Notes: a model not told the origin generated them from the sequence alone. 12,560 nt of DNA from Candidatus Aenigmatarchaeota archaeon (GCA_018221065.1 JAAOXY010000085.1:1-12560), one strand, 5' to 3'. Positions 1 through 6,318 are shown, counted from the stretch's first letter. Translations and numbers: made by a program.

Positions 1-2105
1 AATGCCATAGCTGCACCAGCTATCATAGGATTCAATAATATTCCCATTGATGGATATAATAATCCAGCTGCAATTGGTATTCCGATTGTATTGTAAACCA
101 AAGCCCAGAACATATTCTGTTTTATTTTATTCATTGTAAATCTACTAAGCTTAATTGATTTAGAAATATCTAACAAACTATCTCGCATTAATACAATATC
201 TCCAGTTTCCATTGCAACATCAGTACCAGATCCCATTGCTATTCCAACATCAGCTTGAGCCAACGCCGGTGCATCGTTTATTCCGTCACCAACCATTGCA
301 ACTACTTTTTTCTGTTTCTGTAATTTTTTAACATAACCTGACTTGTCCTCAGGTAAAACTTCTGCAAATATCTTATCAATACCAACTTGTTTACCAATAG
401 CTTCAGCAGTTCTTTCATTGTCTCCTGTTATCATGTAAACATCTAAACCAATTTTCTTCAAATCAGCTATAGCTCTTTTAGAATCTTTCTTGATTGTATC
501 TGCAACACCAATCAATCCAAGACATTTTCCTTTCAAAGAAAGTATCATCACTGTTTTACCTTGCTTTTCAAGTTTAACAATGTGAGTTTCTGGTAATGTA
601 ACTTTATGCATTTTTGCCAATGCTCTATTACCAAAGAAATATTCTTTTCTATCTATCTTTCCTTTTATACCTTTACCAACAACTGCACTAAAACCAGTTA
701 CCTTTTTTATCTTTCCTTTATATTTCTTAATAATAGCTTCTGCTAAAGGATGTTCAGAACTTTTTTCTAAACTTGCAGCAATCTCAAGTACTTTCTTACT
801 ACTGGCTTCAACACTGACAATATCAGTAACTTCTGGTTCACCTTTTGTTATTGTTCCTGTTTTGTCAAACACAATAGAATTTATCTTGTAAGCATTTTCT
901 AAAACGTTTCCACCTTTAATTAATATTCCATGTTCAGCACCTTTACCAGTACCTACCATTATAGCAGTAGGTGTGGCCAATCCAAGTGCACACGGACACG
1001 CTATGACTAATACAGAAACAAGTATTATAATTGCAAATGAAAATTCAACTCCTAAAAATAGATACCAAATTGAAAATGATAAAATTGCTAATAACATTAC
1101 AGCAGGAACAAAATAAGATGAAACAACATCAGCAAATCTTTGTATTGGAGCTTTCTGTCCTTGAGCATCTTCTATAAGTTTAATTATTCTAGACAACGTA
1201 CTATCTTCCCCAAGTTTAGTTGCTTTGTATTTCAAAACTCCCAATTTATTGATAGTAGCACCAACAACTTCATCACCTTTCTTCTTTAACACAGGGATAG
1301 ATTCTCCTGTAATCATCGATTCATCAACACTACTAGAACCAGAAACAACAATACCATCAACCGGTATCTTTTCTCCAGGCTTTACAATAATAATGTCACC
1401 AACCTTAACATCATCAATAGAGATCTTCATCTCTTTTTTACCTCTAATAACAGTAGCTATCTTAGGACTCAATCCTATCAATTTCTTAATAGCTTCATTT
1501 GTTCTACCTTTTGCATATTCTTCTAACAATCTACCAAATATTACAATTGTTATCAAAACAGCCGAACTTTCAAAATAAACATGTCCTCCAGGTTGAAAGA
1601 ACAATACATAAACAGAATAAAAATATGCAGCTGATGTACCAAGTGCAATAAGACTATCCATATTGGCTGTCTTATTTTTTAATGCTACCCAAGCTCCTTT
1701 ATAGAATTGTTTACCAACATAAAATTGAACAGGTGTAGCAAGCACCCAAAGAATATACATCTGATATGGAATAGGACTTTCCATAAAGAACATCGAAAGT
1801 ATGAAAACTGGTAAAGAAAATATTAAACTTACTAAGAACAATCTCTTCTGTGCGCCAAATTCGGCTTCTCTAGCTATCTTATGAGTATGAAAATCAACAA
1901 CATCAGAAACATCATAACCAAGACTTTCTATCATTTCTTTTATTTCATCCAAAGATATCTTCTTTTCATCAAATTCTAAAGTAGCTTTCTCAGTAGTCAA
2001 ATTTACATTAACATAATTAATCCCATCTTGTTTCTTTAATTTATTTTCAACTAATGTTACGCAACTTTGACAGTGCATTCCAGATACTTTAAGATTTTTT
2101 TTCAT
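1..2105 (-). CDS. copA: Copper-exporting P1B-type ATPase CopA, 3' end cut by window edge
   Basis: ATP-driven export of Cu+ across the cytoplasmic membrane. 701 residues are visible; the last 20-30 lie outside the window. In order: an N-terminal HMA domain (1-65) with GMHCQSC, metal cysteines C12 and C15; the first membrane helices (about 88-195); the actuator loop TGES (266-269); the intramembrane CPC (370-372); the phosphorylation motif DKTGT (D414); the nucleotide-binding His-Pro (H452-P453); and the hinge GDGIND (606-611). The Cu+ subgroup signature N(x6)YN(x4)P is complete (N664, Y671-N672, P677), and the final helix starts M(x2) at M700 where the family has MxxSS. These motifs support Cu+/Ag+ rather than Zn2+ or Cd2+. 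GGGTGA sits 4 bases before the ATG. It is the last visible gene of the metal/thiol operon, 53 bases after the DUF2318 gene. Cu+ specificity is inferred from the motifs. Confidence 0.95.
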   Translation of the reverse strand, partial: MKKNLKVSGMHCQSCVTLVENKLKKQDGINYVNVNLTTEKATLEFDEKKISLDEIKEMIESLGYDVSDVVDFHTHKIAREAEFGAQKRLFLVSLIFSLPVFILSMFFMESPIPYQMYILWVLATPVQFYVGKQFYKGAWVALKNKTANMDSLIALGTSAAYFYSVYVLFFQPGGHVYFESSAVLITIVIFGRLLEEYAKGRTNEAIKKLIGLSPKIATVIRGKKEMKISIDDVKVGDIIIVKPGEKIPVDGIVVSGSSSVDESMITGESIPVLKKKGDEVVGATINKLGVLKYKATKLGEDSTLSRIIKLIEDAQGQKAPIQRFADVVSSYFVPAVMLLAILSFSIWYLFLGVEFSFAIIILVSVLVIACPCALGLATPTAIMVGTGKGAEHGILIKGGNVLENAYKINSIVFDKTGTITKGEPEVTDIVSVEASSKKVLEIAASLEKSSEHPLAEAIIKKYKGKIKKVTGFSAVVGKGIKGKIDRKEYFFGNRALAKMHKVTLPETHIVKLEKQGKTVMILSLKGKCLGLIGVADTIKKDSKRAIADLKKIGLDVYMITGDNERTAEAIGKQVGIDKIFAEVLPEDKSGYVKKLQKQKKVVAMVGDGINDAPALAQADVGIAMGSGTDVAMETGDIVLMRDSLLDISKSIKLSRFTMNKIKQNMFWALVYNTIGIPIAAGLLYPSMGILLNPMIAGAAMA

Positions 2106-2109
2106 CTAT

Positions 2110-2115
2110 TCACCC
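2110..2115 (-). promoter_or_regulatory. Ribosome binding site of copA
   Basis: GGGTGA on the minus strand, 4 bases before the copA ATG, complementary to the archaeal 16S tail (core GGTGA). It fixes the start and shows that copA is translated from a leadered, probably polycistronic, mRNA. Confidence 0.7.
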
Positions 2116-2120
2116 TTATA

Positions 2121-2155
2121 TAAAATAATTAAAAGGAGAAGATAAAACTATCTCC
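2121..2155 (-). terminator. Imperfect hairpin and T-rich run between the DUF2318 gene and copA
   Basis: Read on the minus strand, GGAGATA (2155-2149) pairs with TATCT/CC (2144-2135) with a three-base bulge and a GTTT loop. A T-rich stretch follows (2134-2121). It lies in the only real gap of the operon, 53 bases long. It may attenuate transcription or mark a processing site ahead of copA. The stem is short and bulged, so this is a weak call. Confidence 0.3.
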
Positions 2156-2158
2156 TCA

Positions 2159-2608
2159 CTAAAATCTCCATTTACCTTCTTCTAAATCAGAATTTTGAAT
2201 CACGATATTCTCGCCTTCAATTCTACTTGGTAAATAACCTGGCCAACAACCGCCTGGTCTCTTATTCTCTGTTCCCAATTCAACTATTGGATATTTGTTT
2301 CCACAATTATTACAGACCATGTATTCTCCTTCTTGTCTATATCCTTTCTTTGTACTGTAACAAACGTCACATGCATCAAATCCTGTCTTTATTGTTCCAT
2401 CACTTGCTTTAACTACGAAAAAAGTTATCGTAGTTCCTCCAGATTGATGTTCATAAAACTTTGCTGTTCCAGATATATCTGATAAAGGAATCGTATATGA
2501 TCCCCCTGCTATAGCATTACCAGATGGTCCAAACAGACCAAAACCGCCTGTGAAAACAGTAGCAGCTACAAGAACAATTGCTGCCAATAAAATCACTATC
2601 TTATTCAT
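2159..2608 (-). CDS. Membrane-anchored DUF2318-type Cys-rich protein
   Basis: 149 residues. A single hydrophobic helix (about 3-24) should anchor the protein with its body outside the cell. The C-terminal half carries the DUF2318 pattern: FDACDVC (C80, C83), VCNNCG (C99, C102) and GGCWPG (C121). Five conserved cysteines in this spacing suggest a metal or Fe-S/heme-independent redox site; the biochemical role of the family is not settled. In bacteria, relatives are often full-length membrane proteins encoded near iron or copper transport genes. Here only the soluble C-terminal domain with one anchor is present. The ATG follows the stop codon of the DsbA-like gene with no gap, and GGAG lies 9 bases before it, so the two are co-translated. 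A GPSGNAIAG segment (27-35) follows the anchor and recurs in the HMA/MerP-like protein of this cluster. Confidence 0.8.
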   Translation of the reverse strand: MNKIVILLAAIVLVAATVFTGGFGLFGPSGNAIAGGSYTIPLSDISGTAKFYEHQSGGTTITFFVVKASDGTIKTGFDACDVCYSTKKGYRQEGEYMVCNNCGNKYPIVELGTENKRPGGCWPGYLPSRIEGENIVIQNSDLEEGKWRF

Positions 2609-3295
2609 TTAATTCAACTCCGCTTCAATTACTTGTTCAAATGCACTAAATGGCTGTGCACCAATCAATTTCTTTCCATTGATAAAGAATGCTGGAGTAC
2701 CAGTCACACCTGCTGCCTGACCATCACTCATATCATCTTTAACTTCTTGTGCCATAGCGCCACTATCCAAACAAGTATTAAACTCATCTGTATCTAGTCC
2801 AAGATCTACAGCATATTGTTTGAATGCTGTAACACCGCCTTCTACACCTTCTTCAAATAACTTATCGTGCATTTCATAGTATTGTCCTTGTTCACCTGCA
2901 CACTCAGCAGCTTCTCCAGCTTTTTGTGCTTGTGCATGAAAACTTAATGGGAAATCTCTAACAACATATTTAACTTTTCCAGTTTGTATATATTTCTCAT
3001 CTATTTGACCATACGTCTGAGTATAGAACCTAGCACAAAATGGACATTCATAATCACTAAATTCAATTATTGTCACCGGTGCATCTGCTGATCCTTTTAC
3101 AGCATCATCATCAGCACTTACATCCACTATTGGTGGTGGTGCAGTAGGTTGTTCTGTAGGTTGAGTTGTTCCTTGATCTACTTCACCAAGTAAACCAAAA
3201 CCAAAGATAAAATATGAAACTACAAACCCTACAACAAGGCCTATTGCCAATGTTTTTACATCAAATTTACTTTTTCCCTTTAACTCCTCACTCAT
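2609..3295 (-). CDS. Membrane-anchored DsbA-like thiol oxidoreductase
   Basis: 228 residues of the DsbA/thioredoxin-like family (Thioredoxin_4 / DsbG-like group). It forms, breaks or isomerises disulfides in proteins or exported domains outside the membrane. A short cytoplasmic start is followed by one helix (about 14-35), a Pro/Thr/Gln-rich linker (40-57) and the thioredoxin-fold domain (about 65-225). The active site is CPFC (C84-C87) in the typical EFSDYECPFC context, and the cis-proline loop is TGTP (P201). C132 and C175 lie in the helical insertion and could form a second disulfide. GGAGGA lies 9 bases before the ATG. The upstream microprotein ends 21 bases away and DUF2318 starts directly after the stop, so the gene is inside an operon. 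No DsbB or VKOR partner is visible, so its electron acceptor is unknown. It may keep the cysteines of its neighbours in the right state; that role is inferred. Confidence 0.9.
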   Translation of the reverse strand: MSEELKGKSKFDVKTLAIGLVVGFVVSYFIFGFGLLGEVDQGTTQPTEQPTAPPPIVDVSADDDAVKGSADAPVTIIEFSDYECPFCARFYTQTYGQIDEKYIQTGKVKYVVRDFPLSFHAQAQKAGEAAECAGEQGQYYEMHDKLFEEGVEGGVTAFKQYAVDLGLDTDEFNTCLDSGAMAQEVKDDMSDGQAAGVTGTPAFFINGKKLIGAQPFSAFEQVIEAELN

Positions 3296-3304
3296 TTTTT
3301 ACTC

Positions 3305-3310
3305 TCCTCC
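3305..3310 (-). promoter_or_regulatory. Ribosome binding site of the DsbA-like gene
   Basis: GGAGGA on the minus strand, 9 bases before the ATG. It is the strongest Shine-Dalgarno site in the cluster, and it lies in the 21-base gap after the microprotein gene. Confidence 0.7.
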
Positions 3311-3316
3311 TTTTTT

Positions 3317-3445
3317 TCAAACATAATATGAACGATAAAAAGTACCGTCATTCTCCCTAATTTCTCTATACTTACCGCACGCATACAGATCAAAACCAAA
3401 ATGATGCGCTATTTTTTTCATATTGCAGTTTTTATCATCACACAT
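3317..3445 (-). CDS. 42-residue Cys/His microprotein, function unknown
   Basis: A 42-codon frame lies between the HMA/MerP-like gene and the DsbA-like gene. It begins 4 bases after the preceding TGA, and GGATGA overlapping that stop serves as a weak ribosome site, which suggests coupled translation. The product starts MCDDKNCNMKK and has C2, C7, H14-H15 and C24. The rest is polar and Tyr/Arg-rich, ending RSYYV, with no membrane segment or signal peptide. The cysteines and histidines could bind a metal, perhaps as a small chaperone or sensor, but no family is recognised. The frame stays open further upstream to an ATG at 3506-3508, but that part merely re-reads the Cys-rich tail of the neighbour in another frame. 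Reality rests on position, spacing and composition. Confidence 0.55.
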   Translation of the reverse strand: MCDDKNCNMKKIAHHFGFDLYACGKYREIRENDGTFYRSYYV

Positions 3446-3449
3446 AATA

Positions 3450-4370
3450 TCATCCACAGCAACTACTAGATCCTCCACATGTTGTACTACCACAACCACA
3501 TCCTCCACTCGAAGGTTGCGAATTTCCTATAACATTTCCCGTTGGTCCAGATTGTGGTACTTCATTTGCCCCAGAACTAGACAAAAAAGTTGCTGGATAA
3601 GTATCAAATACTTCTAATGATAATATCTCATCCTTATTGGTTATCGAACTATCATAAAATACTTCAAAATTATCGGGCATGCTAAATCTGACAGCGTCAA
3701 CACCTTCTATTGTCTTAAGATCCCCAGATATTAACGGTGCGTGACCTGGACATGGTATAGCCACTGATAGGAGGATAGAAGAATAATCTTCTTCCAATAT
3801 GGCCATACCAGTCGGTCCAGACCCGATGTTTGCAGTGTAAGGGAATATAACAAATAATAACAATAGATTAACTCCAATTGTTATTCCATACATCACGGAA
3901 GTATATCTCCATTTTCTTTTCAAACCAGATAGGGATAGAATTCTATTTTTCTTTAGATAAAGAACCACAGAAACAGTAGTCATCAAAAAAGAAAGTGCTA
4001 TCAATATATAGAAAAAATTAGCGTTCATCATCAAAGGTCTTAAAAATACAGCAGCACCTGTGACGCCAAATATAGTAATTATGATAAATGCAAAACATCC
4101 TGTATGTGGAATCAATGCATGAGCTAGATTCTTCACAAATCCTTTATCCTGCCTCTTTCCTTCTTTGCCTAAGGCAGAATAACCTAATTCAGATATCTTT
4201 TCAGTTATCTGATCTAATGTAATTTTCTTTTCGTTAAATGTTACTTCAACAGTTTCATTCGGGAAGCTTGCATCAACCTCTTCAACCCCCTTAAGATCCT
4301 TCAACTCACTCAATATGAGTTTTTCACAGCTAACGCAATGCATACCCTTTACAGGTATTAATTTTTTCAT
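3450..4370 (-). CDS. HMA domain, three membrane helices, MerP-like domain and Cys-rich tail (MerTP-like)
   Basis: 306 residues from the ATG at 4370. A cytoplasmic HMA domain (1-66) carries GMHCVSC (C12, C15). Membrane helices follow at about 92-110 (starting PHTGC, H89 and C92), 119-139 and 157-179. The very basic loop between helices 2 and 3 places the C-terminus outside. An outer domain (about 198-262) has the MerP/HMA shape but carries CPGH (C207-H210) in place of CxxC. The tail ends in a Gly/Ser/Cys stretch with C291, C293, C298, C304 and C305. The order resembles MerT-MerP fusions, so transfer or sensing of a soft metal (copper, or mercury) across the membrane is likely; direction is not shown. 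The start is decided by a TATA box centred 25-26 bases upstream; a longer start at 4394 would lie inside that box. The microprotein follows 4 bases after the stop. Confidence 0.8.
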   Translation of the reverse strand: MKKLIPVKGMHCVSCEKLILSELKDLKGVEEVDASFPNETVEVTFNEKKITLDQITEKISELGYSALGKEGKRQDKGFVKNLAHALIPHTGCFAFIIITIFGVTGAAVFLRPLMMNANFFYILIALSFLMTTVSVVLYLKKNRILSLSGLKRKWRYTSVMYGITIGVNLLLLFVIFPYTANIGSGPTGMAILEEDYSSILLSVAIPCPGHAPLISGDLKTIEGVDAVRFSMPDNFEVFYDSSITNKDEILSLEVFDTYPATFLSSSGANEVPQSGPTGNVIGNSQPSSGGCGCGSTTCGGSSSCCG

Positions 4371-4391
4371 GCAAATAATGCTAAGAAACAG

Positions 4392-4399
4392 CATATAAA
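4392..4399 (-). promoter_or_regulatory. TATA box of the HMA/MerP-like operon
   Basis: TTTATATG on the minus strand, centred about 25 bases before the ATG at 4370. The predicted transcript therefore starts at or next to the start codon (leaderless); there is no ribosome site in front of it. It separates the metal/thiol operon from the regulator gene. Confidence 0.65.
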
Positions 4400-4407
4400 C
4401 AAAGAAG

Positions 4408-4421
4408 TGAAACTAGTTTCA
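4408..4421. promoter_or_regulatory. Perfect 14-base palindrome, candidate operator
   Basis: TGAAACTAGTTTCA is identical on both strands. It overlaps the TGA stop codon of the regulator gene and lies 9 bases upstream of the TATA box of the HMA/MerP-like operon, about 38-51 bases before the predicted transcript start. With its arms meeting at the centre it makes a poor RNA hairpin, so a dimeric protein site is more likely than a terminator. The winged-helix protein encoded next door is the obvious candidate to bind it; that link is inferred. Confidence 0.5.
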
Positions 4422-4919
4422 TCTCTTTAGAGAGACTATATTGCTCATTCCTCTTCGCTTTCTCTCAATAAGATCTCTTGATTCCAATCTATCAAGTATT
4501 CTAGTAATTCTTACTTTAGAAAATCCAGTATCTCTAACCAAATCTGCTTGATATGTTGGTCCATCTGTATCAAAGAATTTTTCAAATATAGTCTTTTCTT
4601 CTTTGCTCATTTTCTGAATTGCATCAGAATAATTACTCTTTTTTGGCTTCGTAAGTTTCATTTGTGGTTTTATTATTTTCTTTATTATTGTTTGACTCTT
4701 TGCAAAAAATATCAAATATATTCCTATCAAAGCTACAAAAATATTCAAACCAAGACTTACATTCGTCTGAAACTCAAGATTACCCCACATAGGACACTCC
4801 GGTCCATGACCACATGATGTTCCAATTATATCTGCCATAGCCGAATTAAAAGAAAATATCATAAAAGCTATCAATATAGCTATTGCCAAAATAAGATAAC
4901 CAACTGTTCTATTTTCCAT
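4419..4919 (-). CDS. Membrane-tethered winged-helix regulator with Cys/His/Met outer loop
   Basis: 166 residues. Helix 1 (about 7-26) and helix 2 (about 56-73) flank an outer loop containing SCGHGPECPMW (C36, H38, C42, M44), a plausible Cu+/soft-metal site. A strongly basic stretch (74-95) follows helix 2 and puts the C-terminus in the cytoplasm. Residues about 103-166 form a MarR/TrmB-like winged helix: a helix-turn-helix around DLVRDTGFSKVRITRILDR, then a basic wing ending at the stop. The architecture resembles archaeal membrane-associated regulators of the COG2512 kind. It is the first gene ahead of the metal/thiol operon and has its own TATA box, so it is the likely controller of that operon, acting as a one-component membrane sensor. 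Activator or repressor cannot be told. DNA binding is well supported; the metal as signal is inferred from the loop and the neighbours. Confidence 0.8.
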   Translation of the reverse strand: MENRTVGYLILAIAILIAFMIFSFNSAMADIIGTSCGHGPECPMWGNLEFQTNVSLGLNIFVALIGIYLIFFAKSQTIIKKIIKPQMKLTKPKKSNYSDAIQKMSKEEKTIFEKFFDTDGPTYQADLVRDTGFSKVRITRILDRLESRDLIERKRRGMSNIVSLKR

Positions 4920-4929
4920 ATTCAGAATA
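4919..4929. promoter_or_regulatory. Short inverted repeat at the regulator start
   Basis: TATTCAGAATA has five-base arms around one central base and lies on the predicted transcript start of the regulator gene. A protein bound here could block transcription, so it might be an autoregulatory site. Such a short AT-rich repeat can occur by chance. Confidence 0.2.
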
Positions 4930-4940
4930 CATTTTAAAGG

Positions 4941-4948
4941 TATTTAAA
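4941..4948 (-). promoter_or_regulatory. TATA box of the regulator gene
   Basis: TTTAAATA on the minus strand, centred 25-26 bases before the ATG at 4919, predicting a leaderless transcript. The box touches the stop codon of the PP-loop gene, so the promoter is packed against the upstream gene. Confidence 0.6.
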
Positions 4949-6286
4949 TCAGTTTAATTCTTCATTAAATATCGAGAATAATTTTCTCTGCAATTCTTTT
5001 GGAACAGAACTTCTGTCTTGTATACTCAAGTTATGTTTAATTAATTCATCTTCTCTTTGCTTTGCTTCCTTTAGATGTTGTTTCTTGAAAAGATCCATCA
5101 AATAACCTTTTGCTCCATTTTTATATGCAAGATAAAATGCTAGCAATTGTTCATCTCTAGCATGAGAAGATTTATCATAATTATCAAGTTTATCTCCATT
5201 AAACACTGAACTTAACTCTATCATTCCTTTTGACATCATATTCGTTGTAAATCCATAATCTTTTGGATTCTTTCCAAATGCAAGTGCATAAAGATAAACA
5301 TTAAAACATGTTGAACAATTGTGGCACCATCTTGATTCTTTTGGTGCTGCATCGAGTCCACAACAAGACATTGTATATTTAGCAAAATCAGGATATCTAT
5401 TCATCAATATCTTCTGTATTGCTAAAGTTGTCAACGGTTTTATTAAACTCACAACATGCATTTTCTTTCCAGTCATTGTATTAATCATAAAGTTTTGTTC
5501 TTTCATTATCTCTTTTGTCTGATCATGTGATGGTGTTGTCTCAAAACCGTCCTTGTTCTTAAACTTATAATCCATATTTCTCTCATTACCCAACAGAATA
5601 TATCTTGCTTGAAAAGCATGACTGATTGGAAGAGAAACAAAACAAAAACTTGTTAGTAAATGTGTGTAAGATAAACAAGATTGTGGCTTATTCCAAGTTT
5701 CAAAATCATTCAACTTCTCAAGTTCATTCTTAACAATAACATGATCTAATTTCTGTTCTAAAGATAATTTTTTAATAAATTGTTGTTTTGTCCTATTTTC
5801 ATTAGGAGTTAAAGTATCATTAACATATATCAAAACTGGATTAAGACCCATCTCTTTCGCAAGAGCAGATGAAAGCAAACTATCTTTTCCAGAAGAAAAT
5901 GATACGACAGCTCTATCAAGTGTATCTCCTCTATAACATGGTATCTTAATCTGTGAATTTTTAAACTTAAATTTTATATTTTCAAATCTTTGCATCGTCT
6001 CTTCTGTTGTATATTCACAATCTTCTAAAGCTCCGGGAATTCCACCAGAAACTATCTTTTCTAAAACAGATTTAAACAACGGAACTGACGTATCATAACT
6101 CAAAGAATTCTTATGAGATACTAAAGGCATGTTCATTGTAAGCAAAAAAGTAAGATTATCAACCAAAGCTCCTTTCACTTTACCAGGAAAAGATTGCCAC
6201 ATGCCTTTCGGGTAAATAAGCTTATAGCTCTTCCCGTTATACTGAACATCAAACCCATAAGTGGTGACGTTACACGACAAACACAT
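4949..6286 (-). CDS. PP-loop ATP-dependent enzyme of MurL-like architecture
   Basis: 445 residues. A divergent N-terminal domain (1-125) precedes a HUP/PP-loop domain with SFSSGKDS (129-136), which binds ATP and activates a substrate by adenylation. Further conserved-looking parts are a GNE motif (233-235), IKPLTTLAIQKIL (282-294), and a cysteine block with C308-C309 followed by WCHNCSTC (C321, C324, C327). This order matches the PP-loop family that includes bacterial MurL, the UDP-MurNAc-L-Ala-L-Glu epimerase. An archaeon without murein would use it on another substrate, perhaps an amino acid, peptide or cell-surface precursor. tRNA thiolation enzymes are the main alternative, but their usual partner motifs are not seen. 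It is a single gene with its own TATA box and is divergent from radB. The start is fixed by that promoter. PP-loop membership is firm; the MurL link is from recognition only. Confidence 0.75.
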   Translation of the reverse strand: MCLSCNVTTYGFDVQYNGKSYKLIYPKGMWQSFPGKVKGALVDNLTFLLTMNMPLVSHKNSLSYDTSVPLFKSVLEKIVSGGIPGALEDCEYTTEETMQRFENIKFKFKNSQIKIPCYRGDTLDRAVVSFSSGKDSLLSSALAKEMGLNPVLIYVNDTLTPNENRTKQQFIKKLSLEQKLDHVIVKNELEKLNDFETWNKPQSCLSYTHLLTSFCFVSLPISHAFQARYILLGNERNMDYKFKNKDGFETTPSHDQTKEIMKEQNFMINTMTGKKMHVVSLIKPLTTLAIQKILMNRYPDFAKYTMSCCGLDAAPKESRWCHNCSTCFNVYLYALAFGKNPKDYGFTTNMMSKGMIELSSVFNGDKLDNYDKSSHARDEQLLAFYLAYKNGAKGYLMDLFKKQHLKEAKQREDELIKHNLSIQDRSSVPKELQRKLFSIFNEELN

Positions 6287-6306
6287 TCAATATAATTGCA
6301 CTTAAT

Positions 6307-6314
6307 GATATAAA
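6307..6314 (-). promoter_or_regulatory. TATA box of the PP-loop gene
   Basis: TTTATATC on the minus strand, centred 24-25 bases before the ATG at 6286. No ribosome site precedes that ATG, so a leaderless transcript is predicted. It stands back to back with the radB box in a 61-base divergent region. Confidence 0.6.
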
Positions 6315-6318
6315 AAAG

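Noticed and set aside
1225..1578. Plus-strand open frame of 117 codons
   Set aside because: It is the reverse of the actuator and linker part of copA, whose motifs are unmistakable on the minus strand.
2116..2125. TATA-like sequence just before copA
   Set aside because: Centred only about 16 bases before the ATG, so a transcript from it would start inside the gene; the clear ribosome site argues for transcription from upstream.
3446..3508. N-terminal extension of the microprotein to ATG 3508
   Set aside because: The added Val-rich residues are the Cys-rich tail of the neighbouring gene read in another frame; the ATG at 3445 fits the gap and has a coupled ribosome site.
4371..4394. Longer start of the HMA/MerP-like gene at ATG 4394, adding MLFLSIIC
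   Set aside because: This ATG lies within the TATA box, and the added residues are hydrophobic and precede a standard HMA start; the ATG at 4370 is at the predicted transcript start.
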